A stretch of DNA of 64,000 nucleotides, from positions 30,181,127-30,245,126 of the forward strand of contig JASEVX010000005.1 in assembly GCA_031761405.1 (NCBI GenBank), given 5' to 3'. This document shows positions 22,483 to 34,854 of the stretch, in pieces (the first letter of the stretch is position 1; every line of letters begins with the position of its first letter). Below the pieces are notes generated by a model. The model saw nothing but the letters and a program-made list of their open reading frames with translations. It was not told the origin of the DNA and did not search any database. The position numbers and the translations under genes are program-made. The DNA is from Serripes groenlandicus. Lineage: Eukaryota; Mollusca; Bivalvia; Cardiida; Cardiidae.

Positions 22483-22560
22483 ACCGGGACACAAACTCAT
22501 GGCCCTGCGAGTACAGAAATGTAGGGGATAATGCCCTCCCAACTGAGCTAACCGGCCGCT
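22483..22560 (-). repeat. tRNA-like head fragment
   Basis: On the minus strand, TAGCTCAG-like box A (from CAACTGAGCTAACCGGCC) and a box-B-like stretch near 22490 lie about 60 bases apart. The acceptor ends do not pair and the B box is degraded, so this is a SINE head or tRNA relic, not a working tRNA gene. Confidence 0.5.
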
Positions 22561-22614
22561 TACATATTTTCACTCAAATTTTGATTAAATCCGTACCATA
22601 ATAAGTAGGATAAA

Positions 22615-22885
22615 CTAGAATGGAGTGCTCCCCGGAGCACGTGTGTCACCTGCCGGTGCCTTGTCAGAATAATTTAATTTTTGACAGAAAAGGGGCAATA
22701 ACTATGATATAAAGATATTTGGATTATCCCCCTTTTGTGAACCCATCACAAAGATTGATATAAACATTTGTCAGAAGTTTCAATCCAATCCTTTGAGTAG
22801 AACAAAAGTTATTTGAAAACGTGACGAAAAAGTGTGACGGACAGACAGCCGGACGGACGGACGGACAGACGCCGGACAAAAAAAA
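22615..22885 (-). mobile_element. Short pearl/HINE-like element, minus strand
   Basis: On the minus strand: a T-run, a GTCCGGCGTCTGTCCGTCC microsatellite (22838-22878), one core segment containing CTTTTGTTCTACTCAAAGGA, and at the far end the hairpin GTGCTCC-GG-GGAGCAC followed by TCCATTC. The end differs from the usual CTCTTGTT and the 5' hairpin is not seen. It is either another family or a decayed copy. Confidence 0.55.
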
Positions 22886-23802
22886 AAGTAATCCCTAAGT
22901 GCCTACCATGCTACGCACGTGACACAAAAATTAACTTGAATAAGATTAACAAACAATTCCTTGTAACATTCCAGAGTAAGAAATACATTTACAGTAAAAA
23001 AAAAAAGGTTAATATATAGGGAGCAGTGTATGTAATATTGATATAGAAATATTAAATTGATATTTTGAAAAGTCACCACTTCATGGTACCGAATAACATT
23101 TAATAAAAACAACAAGATTTGATTGGTCTACAATCTAGATCATTTGTTTAACATGTAGGTCAAAACTGAGGTCAGACAGCTTTCGCCTAAAAATAAGCTT
23201 TATATGGGTTATCGCCAGTTTCCGTTTGAAATTCATATAGCACGAATGTATCAAGATTGTTCTAACGCATTGATCACTCTGAAACGTCCTTACTAATCAA
23301 CCGATCAAATTAGAGCTTTCGACTAGCACTCGCAATAACAAATCTGTAGCAGCAGTTTTCAAATTAATACCCAGGCAAATTTATCAAAAATATCTGAAAA
23401 GAAAAGTGTAATTCTTGACTTAAGTTGAAAACATTGTGACAAAATTAGACTGCTACAAATGCATCTTCTTCAAAAAGAAATCAAATGTCGATTAGTTTAG
23501 GGACAATTGTAATGGATAGATAAATGTAGAATATACTTTCATACATATACCTTGTTAATAGTTTCTGCCAAGATGTTTTCAAAGTAGACCATTGCATATT
23601 TTTAGTATGTTGGTTAAAGATAACATTTCCTAGTCGATGGAACTTTTTGTTATACACTGTCTCATTTATTAATGCCTCTTGTTAATAATTTAGCTCTTTT
23701 AACATAATTTACATTCTTCTTTATTTTTAATAAACTGTTCCATAGTATTAATGTTTTCGTAGACTATTGTGTTTGATTAGAACTTGTCAGTTGTTCTGAC
23801 TT
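22886..23802. other. Intergenic
   Basis: 23116-23182 matches 6655-6723. A MITE-like end fragment (GCCAAGATGTTTTCAAAGTAG) lies near 23566. Otherwise there is nothing recognisable. Confidence 0.45.
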
Positions 23803-24025
23803 GTCAGTTGTGTAAAGGTAGAGCATCCAACTCAGGTGCAGGAGGTCACATGTTTGATCCCAGGCCGGGTCATATTAAAGACGGTGTGGCTTTCCCTCAC
23901 TGGTACCCAAGATTGTTGGGTTAGCATTGTGACAAGGATAAATGAACAAGTAGTACTGGTTACCTACCCAGAAAAAGCATGATATAACGGAAGAATTATT
24001 GAAAGTGGCGTAAAACAAAACCATG
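23803..24025 (+). mobile_element. tRNA-derived SINE, third head type
   Basis: The head has an A-box relic (GTAAAGGTAGAGCATCCAAC) and B box (CATGTTTGATCCCAGGCCGG). The body has CCTCACTGGTACCCAAGATT. The tail GCATGATATAACGGAAGAAT... GTGGCGTAAAACAAAACC is the same tail type as in the other SINEs. Confidence 0.7.
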
Positions 24026-24189
24026 AAAAATAACTGTGTACATTACAGGTATCCTTTCCCTTATATGGCAACAGATGTCTATGCAAGACTTTGAGCAATG
24101 AGCCTATATTATGAAAGGTAATGATAACATGTTCAAAACTCGTCTGCTAGAGCTAAGCATGTCAAAATGCATCTGCAAAGGTGGAAGTG

Positions 24190-27100
24190 GATAGATAACC
24201 CACTCACTATTGCATGCACTCTTGGCGTTTCACCAACCTAAGTAGTGTAACAATTAGTCTGAAGTAACCTGCCCCTACCAGTACATTAAAGGGTCAGCAT
24301 AAACCAATGACTGTAGTCTGGAGTAACCTGCCCCTACCAGTAATTATAGGGTCAGCATAAACCAATGACTGTAGTCTGGAGTAACCTGCCCCTACCAGTT
24401 CATTATAGGGTCAGCATAAACCAATGAATGTATTCTGAAGTAACCTGCCCCTACCAGTACATTATAGGGTCAGCATAAACCAATAATGGTAGTCTCGAGT
24501 AACCTGCCCCTACCAGTACATTATAGGGTCAGCATAAACATATGACTAGTCTCGAGTAACCTGCCCCTACCAGTACATTATAAGGTCAGCATAAACCAAT
24601 GACTAGTCTGGAGTAACCTACCCCTACCAGTACATTATAGGGTCAGCATAAACCAATGACTGTAGTCTGGAGTAACCTGCCCCTACCAGTACATTATAGG
24701 GTCAGCATAAACCAATGACTGTAGTCTGGAGTAACCTGCCCCTACCAGTACATTATAGGGTCAGCATAAACCAATGACTGTAGTCTGGAGTAACCTACCC
24801 CTACCAGTACATTATAGGGTCAGCATACACCAATGACTGTAGTCTGGAGTAACCTGCCCCTACCAGTACAGTTTAGGGTCAGCATAAACCAATGACTAGT
24901 CTAAAGTAACCTGCCCCTACCAGTTCATTTTAGGGTCAGCAAAAACCAATGACTGTAGTCTGGAGTAACCTGCCCCTACCAGTACATTATAAGGTCAGCA
25001 TAAACCAATGACTAGTCTGGAGTAACCTGCCCCTACCAGTACTTTATAGGGTCAGCATAAACCAATAATGGTAGTCTGGAGTAACCTGCCCCTACCAGTA
25101 AATTATAGGGTCAGCATAAACCAGTGACTAGTCTCGAGTAACCTGCCCCTACCAGAACATTATAACGTCAGTATAAACCAATGACTGCAGTATGGAGTAA
25201 CCTGCCCCTACCAGTACATTATAGGGTCAGCATAAACCAATAAAGGTAGTCTGGAGTAACCTACCCCTACCAGTACATTATAGGGTCAGCATAAACCAAT
25301 GACTAGTATGGCGAAACCTGCCCCTACCAGTACATTATACGGTCAGCATAAACCATTAACTAGTATGGAATAACCTGCACCTACCAGTTCATTATAGGGT
25401 CAGCATAAACCAATAATGGTAGTCTGAAGTAGCATGCCCCTACCATAGTCGGGAGTAACCTGCCCCTACCAGTACACTATAAGGTCAGCATAAACCAATA
25501 ACTGTAGTCGTGAGTAACCTGCCCCTACCAGTACATTAAAGGGTCAGCATAAACCAATAATTGTAGTCTGAAGTAACCTGCACCTACCAGTACATTATAG
25601 GGTTAGCATATATCAATAACTAGTCTGGAGTAACCTGCCACTACCAGTAAATTATAGGGTCAGCATAAACCAATAATGGTAGTCTGGAGTAAACCTGCCC
25701 CTACCAGTACATTATAGGGTCAGAATATATGAATAACTAGTCTGGAGTAACCTGCCCCTACCAGTACATTATAGGGTCAGCATATATGAATAACTAGTCT
25801 GAGTAACTTGCCCCTACCAGTACAGTATAGGGTCAGCATATATCAATAACTAGTCTGGAGTAACCTGCGCCTACCAGTACAGTATAGGGTCAGCATAAAC
25901 ATATAATGGTAGTCTGGAGTAACCTGCCTTTACCAGTACATTATAGGGTCAGCATAATCCAATAATGGTATTCTGGAGTAACCTGCCCCTACCAGTACAT
26001 TATAGGGTCAGCATAAACCAATAATGGTAGTCTGGAGTAACCTGCCCCTACCAGTTCATTTTAGGGTCGGCATAAACCAATAACTGTATTCTGGAGTAAC
26101 CTGTCCCTACCAGTACATTATAGGGTCAGCAAAAACCAATGACTGTAGTCTGGAGTAACCTGCCCCTACCAGTACATTATAAGGTCAGCATAAACCAATG
26201 ACTAGTCTGGAGTAACCTGCCCCTACCAGTACTTTATAGGGTCAGCATAAACCAATAATGGTAGTCTGGAGTAACCTGCCCCTACCAGTAAATTATAGGG
26301 TCAGCATAAACCAATGACTAGTCTCGAGTAACCTGCCCCTACCAGAACATTATAACGTCAGTATAAACCAATGACTGCAGTCTGGAGTAACCTGCCCCTA
26401 CCAGTACATTATAGGGTCAGCATAAACCAATAATGGTAGTCTGGAGTAACCTACCCCTACCAGTACATTATAGGGTCAGCATAAACCAATGACTAGTATG
26501 GCGAAACCTGCCCCTACCAGTACATTATACGGTCAGCATAAACCATTAACTAGTATGAAATAACCTGCACCTACCAGTTCATTATAGGGTTAGCATAAAC
26601 CAATAATGGTAGTCTGAAGTAACATGCCCCTACTATAGTCTGGAGTAACCTGCCCCTACCAGTACACTATAAGGTCAGCATAAACCAATAACTGTAGTCG
26701 TGAGTAACCTGCCCCTACCAGTACATTAAAGGGTCAGCATAAACCAATAATTGTAGTCTGGAGTAACCTGCACCTACCAGTACATTATAGGGTCAGCATA
26801 TATCAATAACTAGTCTGGAGTAACCTGCCACTACCAGTAAATTATAGGGTCAGCATAAACCAATAATGGTAGTCTGGAGTAAACCTGCCCCTACCAGTAC
26901 ATTATAGGGTCAGCATATATGAATAACTAGTCTGGAGTAACCTGCGCCTACCAGTACAGTATAGGGTCAGCATAAACCAATAATGGCAGTCTGGAGTAAC
27001 CTGCCCCTACCAGTACATTATAGGGTCAGCATAATCCAATAATGGTATTCTGGAGTAACCTGCCCCTACCAGTACATTATAGGGTCAGCATAAACCAATA

Positions 27101-27645
27101 ATGGTAGTCTGGAGTAACCTGCCCCTACCAGTACATTATAGGGTAAGCATCAACCAATAATGGTAGTCTGGAGTAACCTGCCCCTACCAGTACACTATAA
27201 GGTCAGCATAAACCAATAATGGTAGTCTGGAGTAACCTGCCCCTACCAGTACATTATAAGGTCAGCATAAACCAATAATGGTAGTCTGGAGTAACCTGCC
27301 CCTACCAGTACATTATAGGATCAGCATAAACCAATAATGGTAGTATGGAGTAACCTGCCCCTACCAGTACATTATAGGGTCCTCATAAACCAATTACTGT
27401 AGTCTGGAGTAACCTGTCCCTACCAGTACATTAAAGGGTCAGCATAAACCAATAATTGTAGTCTGGAGTAACCTGTCCCTGACAGTACATAAAAGGGTCA
27501 GCATAAACCAATAACTGTAGTCTGGAGTAACCTGCACCTACCAGTACATTATAGGGTCAGCATAATACAATATTGGTAGTCTGCAGTAACCTGCCCCTAC
27601 CAGAACATTATAGAGTCAGCATAAACCAATACCGTCAGCTCCCAT
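24190..27645. repeat. ~60-bp minisatellite, about 57 copies
   Basis: The unit reads GTCTGGAGTAACCTGCCCCT, then ACCAGTACATTATAGGGTCA, then GCATAAACCAATAATGGTA, with CCAATGACT(GTA) variants. A block of about 1.0 kb starting near 24950 recurs from near 26140 (offset about 1189), carrying private variants such as ATTATAACGTCAGTATAAAC at 25160 and 26350. The array therefore also grew by segmental duplication. No ORF or flanking mobile-element ends were recognised. Confidence 0.97.
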
Positions 27646-27983
27646 TCAAAATAGTGTAGCAATTCAAAAGGCTATATAGACAAATCTTGTTTGTGGACCA
27701 GTCAGTTAATCTTTCAAACTTTGAAACTTTTTTTTCTGTTTCTGTCTTTTGTGTAGCTTCTTCAGCATAATTATATTTGTTTTTTTTGTTTTTTCCCTTT
27801 CACATATGTTGTTTTTTTTCTGATCGGTTTTATTGTTATTTTGTAACTCATGTACATTTGAAATGACGAGGAACATTAATAAATTTCAAGTCAAATAATA
27901 AATGAATTGAAAATTTAATTTAATTTGAGTATCATGCAAAAATATGCACATATAATAACTCATTTAAAATGACGAGGACCCAT
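27646..27983. other. AT-rich spacer with a diverged duplication
   Basis: 27866-27925 (ATGACGAGGAACATTAATAA, TTTCAAGTCAAATAATAAAT) is repeated around the MITE at 27984-28245. There its two halves lie on either side (27968-27983 and 28246-28290), so the MITE entered one copy. Confidence 0.6.
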
Positions 27984-28245
27984 AATTGAGCCGTCCCGCG
28001 AGAAAACCAACTGTATGGCCGCTGCGTAATGTATCGACCAGATCAGCCTGCGCAGACCGCACAGACTGATCCGGGCCGACACATTCCGTCTCAGGGGGAT
28101 AGAGGTATAGAGTAATGATTCATGAAACAGAAAATCCAGAGGAATCGAAAGTGTCTGTTCGTGTTAGCCTGCGCTGCTGAGGCTGATCCGTGTCGATACT
28201 GTACGCAGAGAACACAATGTTGGTTTCTCGCGGGACGGCTCAATT
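27984..28245. mobile_element. MITE with ~28-bp terminal inverted repeats (AATTGAGCCGTCCCGCGAG)
   Basis: The left end AATTGAGCCGTCCCGCGAGA matches the reverse complement of the right end exactly for 22 bases and continues after a 1-base indel (AAAACCAAC versus AAACCAAC). The inside holds CAGATCAGCCTGCGCAGACC. A related copy lies at 34855-35066. No ORF is present. Confidence 0.88.
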
Positions 28246-28411
28246 GTTCAAGTCAAATCATAAATTAATTGAAAATTTAATTTACATTGTTCGCTACTCA
28301 TTTATCAATATTTAGTAAAAACTCATCGATAAAGGTATAACAATATGTTGAAATTCAGCTTGGTAAGGGTTAATGTCAGGAGTTTAGTACATGAACATGC
28401 AGCAGCTGTGG

Positions 28412-28642
28412 TTTAACCCTTTTCTACATACAACAAAACCTGCAGCATAAGACTTTGAAATCATCATCGCAAAAACATGATTTTTTTTTCTACAATTGAA
28501 AGAACAGTTATTGAATACAGTTGAAAACATTTTGGCAAAAAGAGAATTTGATCTTGATAAGCAATTTCTCCTTTTGCCACAATGTTATCAGATGTCGTCT
28601 GCTGCAGAGGCGTCAGAAAGCGTCTGTCGAGGAAAAGGGTTT
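28412..28642 (+). mobile_element. TTAA-type MITE
   Basis: It begins TTAACCCTTTTCTACATACA. The centre pairs GCAAAAAGAGAATTTGATC with GATAAGCAATTTCTCCTTTT. It ends CAGAGGCGTCAGAAAGCGTC, then GAGGAAAAGGGTTTA. Confidence 0.75.
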
Positions 28643-29164
28643 AGATAATGATATCCAACATCCACGATAAAGACAACAAAGTGTTGTAATAAATTTATGA
28701 ATTGTTCTAAAAGTCACGCATACATCCTGTCCGTGTAATGAGAAAAAATGAACAGCCATGTCTTTGCATAAATTCGACTAGATGTCATAATTGAATTGCG
28801 TCTAAGGAGAACCAACCTTCTAGTTTTAACCAGACTCGTTGAGCCAGTGCATGATAACATGTGCTTTTCTAAACGGTGTAGTTTCAGATCATCTTGTCCA
28901 CTTGCTCAGTCTGATCTGAATCTACCCAAGTTGATAGAATCGTCTATCAAACTTGGTAAGGTATATATATGAACAGTGTATATAGTTATATATTAATCAG
29001 ACTGTGCAGATGCAAAGGTTGATTTGGAGCATACTGTTCTCAAAAGTCAATTGGACATGTACGGTCCCAGATGAGCCTGTGCCACCGCAAAATTTGATTA
29101 GAAACCTTCACTGTTTTACATCTATTCAAACATGCACCTGCAACATCCGGTGGATTGATAGGGA
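28643..29164. other. Intergenic
   Basis: 28860-29080 has CAGATCAT/CAGTCTGATCTG words that resemble the interior of the 27984 MITE family. No clear ends were found. Confidence 0.35.
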
Positions 29165-29390
29165 TTAACTATTTCCCACCTGCATACGCATTTTGACGCA
29201 ATAGCAGCAGACGACTTTTGACAACATTGTGGCCAAAGGTGAAATTGCTCATGATGAGCAATTTCTCATTTGGCAACAATATTTACACCTTTATATATCT
29301 ATTAAGCTATCTTTTGTGGAGATCTTTCAGGTTTTTGTCACTATGTTTTCAAAGTCGTCTGCTGCAGATTTGTTGTATGCGGGAAAGGGT
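29165..29390 (+). mobile_element. TTAA-type MITE
   Basis: It begins TTAACTATTTCCCACCTGCA. The central palindrome is AAATTGCTCATGATGAGCAATT. It ends GTCGTCTGCTGCAGATTTG, then TTGTATGCGGGAAAGGG. It directly abuts a SINE fragment on the right. Confidence 0.85.
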
Positions 29391-29575
29391 CTAATGCCGT
29401 TTCAAACATTTTTTCAGTCACATCACAGCGACCAGTTTAACTACCCATTCGTATTATGACACCAATTCTCCACACAACAGTATTTCAAAGCAACTGGCTA
29501 CTTTTCACATATATTGTTTTGCCCATTGGTGGTAGATGATAGGTAAAATATGTGGCTTCTGTAAAACATTGGCCA
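29391..29575 (-). mobile_element. SINE fragment, minus strand
   Basis: The 3' tail and body (TAATGCCGTTTCAAACATTT, CCACACAACAGTATTTCAAA, GCAACTGGCTACTTTTCACA) match the family of the SINE at 44910, without a tRNA head. Confidence 0.65.
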
Positions 29576-30479
29576 TTGTGATCAGAGTGCACGAGGATGT
29601 GTAGGAAGATCTTAAACACTTGTCATAAATGCATTCTCCTGGAAAACGACTTAAATATTAACTTAAGTTTTAAGTATTAAATGTGTGCATTAAAGATTAC
29701 AAGACTAATTAACTTCCACTCATCTGAATGTCGGTTTCGTGTTGGCTCACACTTAAGCGACGCCATCGAATACAAACGTATCAAATAGGCGACAAGCGAA
29801 CATCCATGTCATAAATTAGCCGAGAGACAGCATGATCAGCGCATTCGCTTTAAATGAACAATCAGTGAACATCAATGTGATAAGTTTTAGATCGATGCAC
29901 ACATGCCTAAATTGAAATGGTTTTGTACACCGTAAATGCATTTTCTCGTGGTTGTGTGGTTGATTCGCATATGTAGGTCATATACATTTTCAGAAAATGA
30001 CTGGCGTATTATCGGTTTATTCATTTCCTTGATATAAGCGGGTTTTGACTTCTTCGTAGCAGACGAATTTTTGACAACAATAATTGAAATGGGTAAACAT
30101 ATTAATGTGTCTTTACACTTTTTCGAAATTTGACTTACATTTTATCCAGCTTTGTTTTCAGGACAGGGAGTCGAAGATTTTCCATATTTTGCCTTAAAGT
30201 ATTCAAAGTCGTCTAATGCAGATTTGTTGTATGTGTAAAAGGGTTAACAACATCATGTTGCAAGCCATAGTTACAACCATTATGTATGAAGTCATCAATA
30301 ACTAACTTCAAAGGAGGAGGAAGCAAAACCACCTATTGTGTGTATACCAATATATAGATGGTATCTGTTTACCCACTGTTTAATTAAGTATCTTAATTGA
30401 AGCTATTCTGCTTGACTTTTCTTTTTAACCAATCCACTGTTATGCTTTATCTGGACTCGTCCAATTGGAAATTTTGGTG
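29576..30479. other. Intergenic with one MITE relic
   Basis: A diverged TTAA-type MITE lies at about 30040-30247 (GTAGCAGACGAATTTTTGAC ... GATTTGTTGTATGTGTAAAA GGGTTAA). The rest shows no gene. Confidence 0.55.
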
Positions 30480-33400
30480 TGGTTTAAATGCTGGACTTTC
30501 AATCCAGATGTGGGTGACATCGGGTTAAAATGAAAGCCACTCGAATCAACTCGGGCCACCGCGCGTGTTGACTCGGGGGCTAATACCAGATGCGTTCATT
30601 GGGTCAGTAATATACCAACAATGACGGCGCCCAATCAAGCAAACTACTACAGAGACTAACAACCGTTTTGTGGACCGACCGCTTTAACTCTTTCAGCGCC
30701 GAATTGTTAAAAGTAGACCCTTCCATGTTCAAAATCAGGGCGTCTTCATTTCTCATGTAATAAAAGTTTGGACTATTTTGATAACTTAAAGACGAACAAT
30801 GCTGATTCAGGCGAAAGTTGAAGCGGACAATGGATTTAAAGAAAGTACTGAATTATCAATTCTTGCATTCCTGTTTTGTACATTATTATCACGCACACGT
30901 TGTTTAAAATGACGCATACACGATCCGCTGTGGTCGAGTGGTTAGCGTCGGGGATTTGAAACCAGGTGTCCCAGGTTTGATCAACAGTCGCGGCACTACG
31001 GTCATGGTGGAGTGCCTTTGGGCAAGGTACATTTTCTAGCCTAGAACTGGTTTGTTTACCCAGGGATCATGTATAAGTGAACTGTCGCCGTGATATAACT
31101 GAACAAATATTGAAAGCGGCGTAAAACCCCCATAAAACAAACAAACCCACGACACTGTTCTCAACTCTCACCACAAGGTAATATAATAGGACAGTGTTTA
31201 TGGACATGGTATACTTCATACACCTAAGAGGAAACTAATAGGACGAAACTAATGGATACTGTTCACTACTCCCACCTGAGTTGAATCGAGGTGCGTTCGT
31301 TTTAACAAAAGACAGCCCTTAGGGTAGGGTGACATCGGGTTAAAATGAAAGCCACTCGAATCAACTCGGGCCACCGCGCGTGTTGACTCGAGAGCTAATG
31401 ACGAATGCCATCTTTGGGTCAGTAATATACCAACAATGACGGCGCCCAATCAAGCAAACTACTACAGAGACTAACAACCTTTTTGAGGACCGACCGCTTT
31501 AACTCTTTCAGCGCCGAATTGTTAACAGTAGACCCTTCCATGTTCAAAATCAGGGCGTCTTCATTTCTCATGTAATAAAAGTTTGGACTATTTTGATAAC
31601 TAAAAGACGAAAAATGCTGATTCAGGCGAAAGCTCAAGCGGACAATGGATTTAAAGAAAGTACTGAATTATCAATTCTTGCATTCCTGTTTTGTACATTA
31701 TTATCACGCACACGTTGTTTAAAATGACTCATACAATATCCGCTGTGGTCGAGTGGTTAGCGTCGGGGATTTGAAACCAGGTGTCCCAGGTTTGATCAAC
31801 AGTCGCGGCACTACGGTCATGGTGGAGTGCCTTTGGGCAAGGTACATTTTCTAGCCTAGCACTGGTTTGTTTACCCAGGGATCATGTATAAGTGAACTGT
31901 CGCCGTGATATAACTGAACAAATATTGAAAGCGGCGTAAAACCCCCATAAAACAAACAAAGACTCATAAAAGGCTTTTTGGTTAGCTCAGGGTGTCGGTA
32001 AAGTAACTGCTTGAAGCAGTTACGTTACAACACCCTGAGCTAACCAAACTTCATAGAAACCTAATGATGACACTAATTGCTTAGTATAGAAACCCACGAC
32101 ACTGTTCTCAACTCTCACCACAAGTTATATAATAGGACAGTGTTTATGGACATGGTATACTTCATACACATAAGAGGAAACTAATAGGACGAAACTCATG
32201 GATACTGTTCACTACTCCCACCTGGGTTGAATCGAGGTGCGTTCGTTCGTTTTAACAAAGGACAGCCTTAGGGTAGGGTGACATCGGGTTAAAATGAAAG
32301 CCACTCGAATCAACTCAGGTCAACGCGTGTTGACTCGAGAGCTATTGACGAATGCCATCTTTGGGTCAGTAATATTTCAACAATGACGGCGCCCAATCAA
32401 GCAAACTACTACAGAGACTAACAACCTTTTTGTGGACCGACCGCTTTAACTCTTTCAGCGCCGAATTGTTAAAAGTAGACCCTTCCATGTTCAAAATCAG
32501 GGCGTCTTCATTTCTCATGTAATAAAAGTTTGGACTATTTTGATAACTTAAAGACGAACAATGCTGATTCAGGCGAAAGTTGAAGCGGACAATGGATTTA
32601 AAGAAAGTACTGAATTATCAATTCTTGCATTCCTGTTTTGTACATTATTATCACGCACACGTTGTTTAAAATGACTCATACACGATCCGCTGTGGTCGAG
32701 TGGTTAGCGTCGGGGATTTGAAACCAGGTGTCCCAGGTTTGATCAACAGTCGCGGCACTACGGTCATGGTGGAGTGCCTTTGGGCAAGGTACATTTTCTA
32801 GCCTAGAACTGGTTTGTTTACCCAGGGATCATGTATAAGTGAACTGTCGCCGTGATATAACTGAACAAATATTGAAAGCGGCGTAAAACCCCCATAAAAC
32901 AAACAAACCCACGACACTGTTCTCAACTCTCACCACAAGGTAATATAATAGGACAGTGTTTATGGACATGGTATACTTCATACACCTAAGAGGAAACTAA
33001 TAGGACGAAACTAATGGATACTGTTCACTACTCCCACCTGAGTTGAATCGAGGTGCGTTCGTTTTAACAAAAGACAGCCCTTAGGGTAGGGTGACATCGG
33101 GTTAAAATGAAAGCCACTCGAATCAACTCGGGCCACCGCGCGTGTTGACTCGAGAGCTAATGACGAATGCCATCTTTGGGTCAGTAATATACCAACAATG
33201 ACGGCGCCCAATCAAGCAAACTACTACAGAGACTAACAACCTTTTTGAGGACCGACCGCTTTAACTCTTTCAGCGCCGAATTGTTAACAGTAGACCCTTC
33301 CATGTTCAAAATCAGGGCGTCTTCATTTCTCATGTAATAAAAGTTTGGACTATTTTGATAACTAAAAGACGAAAAATGCTGATTCAGGCGAAAGCTCAAG

Positions 33401-34212
33401 CGGACAATGGATTTAAAGAAAGTACTGAATGATCAATTCTTGCATTCCTGTTTTGTACATTATTATCACGCACACGTTGTTTAAAATGACTCATACAATA
33501 TCCGCTGTGGTAGAGTGGTTAGCGTCGGTGATTTGAAACCAGGTGTCCCAGGTTTGATCCACAGTCGCGGCACTACGGTCATGGTGGAGTGCCTTTGGGC
33601 AAGGTACATTTTCTAGCCTAGCACTGGTTTGTTTACCCAGGGATCATGTATAAGTGAACTGTCGCCGTGATATAACTGAACAAATATTGAAAGCGGCGTA
33701 AAACCCCCATAAAACAAACAAAGACTCATAAAAGGCTTTTTGGTTAGCTCAGGGTGTCGGTAAAGTAACTGCTTAAAGCAGTTACGTTACCAACACCCTG
33801 AGCTAACCAAACTTCATAGAAACCTAATGATGACACTAATTGCTTAAGTATAGAAACCCACGACACTGTTCTCAACTCTCACCACAAGGTAATATAATAG
33901 GACAGTGTTTATGGACATGGTATACTTCATACACCTAAGAGGAAACTAATAGGACGAAACTCGTGGATACTGTTCAATACTCCCACCTGAGTTGAATCGA
34001 GGTGCGTTCGTTCGTTTTAACAAAAGACAGCCCTTAGGGTAGGGTGACATCGGGTTAAAATGAAAGCCACTCGAATCAACTCGGGCCACCGCGCGTGTTG
34101 ACTCGAGAGCTAATGACGAATGCCATCTTTGGTCAGTAATATACCAACAATGACGGCGCCCAATCAAGCAAACTACTACAGAGACTAACAACCTTTTTGA
34201 GGACCGACCGCT
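30480..34212 (+). repeat. Higher-order tandem repeat, 1762-bp period, with captured SINE
   Basis: Four SINE copies start at 30923, 31738, 32685 and 33500, spaced 815, 947 and 815 bases, so a two-part unit of 1762 bases repeats. Each half contains a GTGACATCGGGTTAAAATGA block, the left part of a TTAA-type MITE (AACTCTTTCAGCGCCGAATT), GGACAATGGATTTAAAGAAA, a complete SINE, and a 104-bp-type satellite monomer. The longer half also carries a hairpin formed by TTTGGTTAGCTCAGGGTGT and its complement (31978-32050 and 33739-33811). Copies are almost identical, so amplification was recent. Confidence 0.95.
30923..31146 (+). mobile_element. SINE copy 1 in the higher-order repeat
   Basis: It is complete, with box A TGGTCGAGTGG, box B GGTTTGATC, and a GCGGCGTAAAACCCCCATAA tail followed by (AAAC)n. 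Copies 2-4 stand at 31738-31965, 32685-32908 and 33500-33727 and are nearly identical. They arose by duplication of the unit and not by separate insertions, because the flanks are the same. Confidence 0.88.
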
Positions 34213-34426
34213 TTAACTCTTTCAGCGCCGAATTGTTAACAGTAGACCCTTCCATGTTCAAAATCAGGGCTTCTTCATTTCTCATGTAATAAAAGTTTGG
34301 GCTATTTTGATAACTAAAACACGAACAATGCTGATTTCAGGTGAGACAGCTCGTTACGAGCTGACTCGCCTGAATCAGTATTGTTTGCAAAAACCTCAAT
34401 ATTGCCTTTGGCGCTGAAAGAGTTAA
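34213..34426. mobile_element. Complete MITE, TTAACTCTTTCAGCGCC ends
   Basis: TTAACTCTTTCAGCGCC at 34213 pairs exactly with GGCGCTGAAAGAGTTAA ending at 34426. The centre is a palindrome (CAGGTGAGACAGCTCGTTAC, then GAGCTGACTCGCCTG). TTAA at both ends fits a piggyBac-type target duplication. In the upstream repeat units only the left half of this MITE remains; it breaks at the palindrome (GATTCAGGCGAAAG). Confidence 0.85.
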
Positions 34427-34854
34427 CTATTCAACTCCACTAGTTAGCTTCTTTATTCATGTATTGATTTCAAATATAAAGTTGTATTTGGTCCGCTGTA
34501 TAGTTTACGTAAATCGTTTTGTATATTTATTATTTTACTACATTAGGTGTAACACTACGACGGAATTAGTTCCTGGTCGTTGTATTAAAATAGTCCCTTT
34601 TAATATTCTGAAGACGCACTTCTGCTGCACTGTTTTATTGAGATGAAAAGCCAGGGCGGTATACTTTTCATATTTGCTTTCATCTTCAGCATTCATATAT
34701 ATGATCTATGAGCATTCATGTGCATACATGTGTATATCAGAACTATTGTGTGCTGTCGGCTTCCTAAAAGGTTTAGGATTATGGAGCTCAGCGAAGGCTT
34801 CAAACTATAAATTTTCACCGCGGATGTATACATACGATTGCGAACAGCGAAAAA
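34427..34854. other. No feature recognised
   Basis: AT-rich sequence follows the array. Short open frames lack splice context or motifs. Confidence 0.45.

Noticed and set aside
24190..27645. CRISPR-like array
   Set aside because: Units of about 60 bases are repeated over their full length with no unique spacers, in animal DNA with no cas genes. It is a minisatellite.
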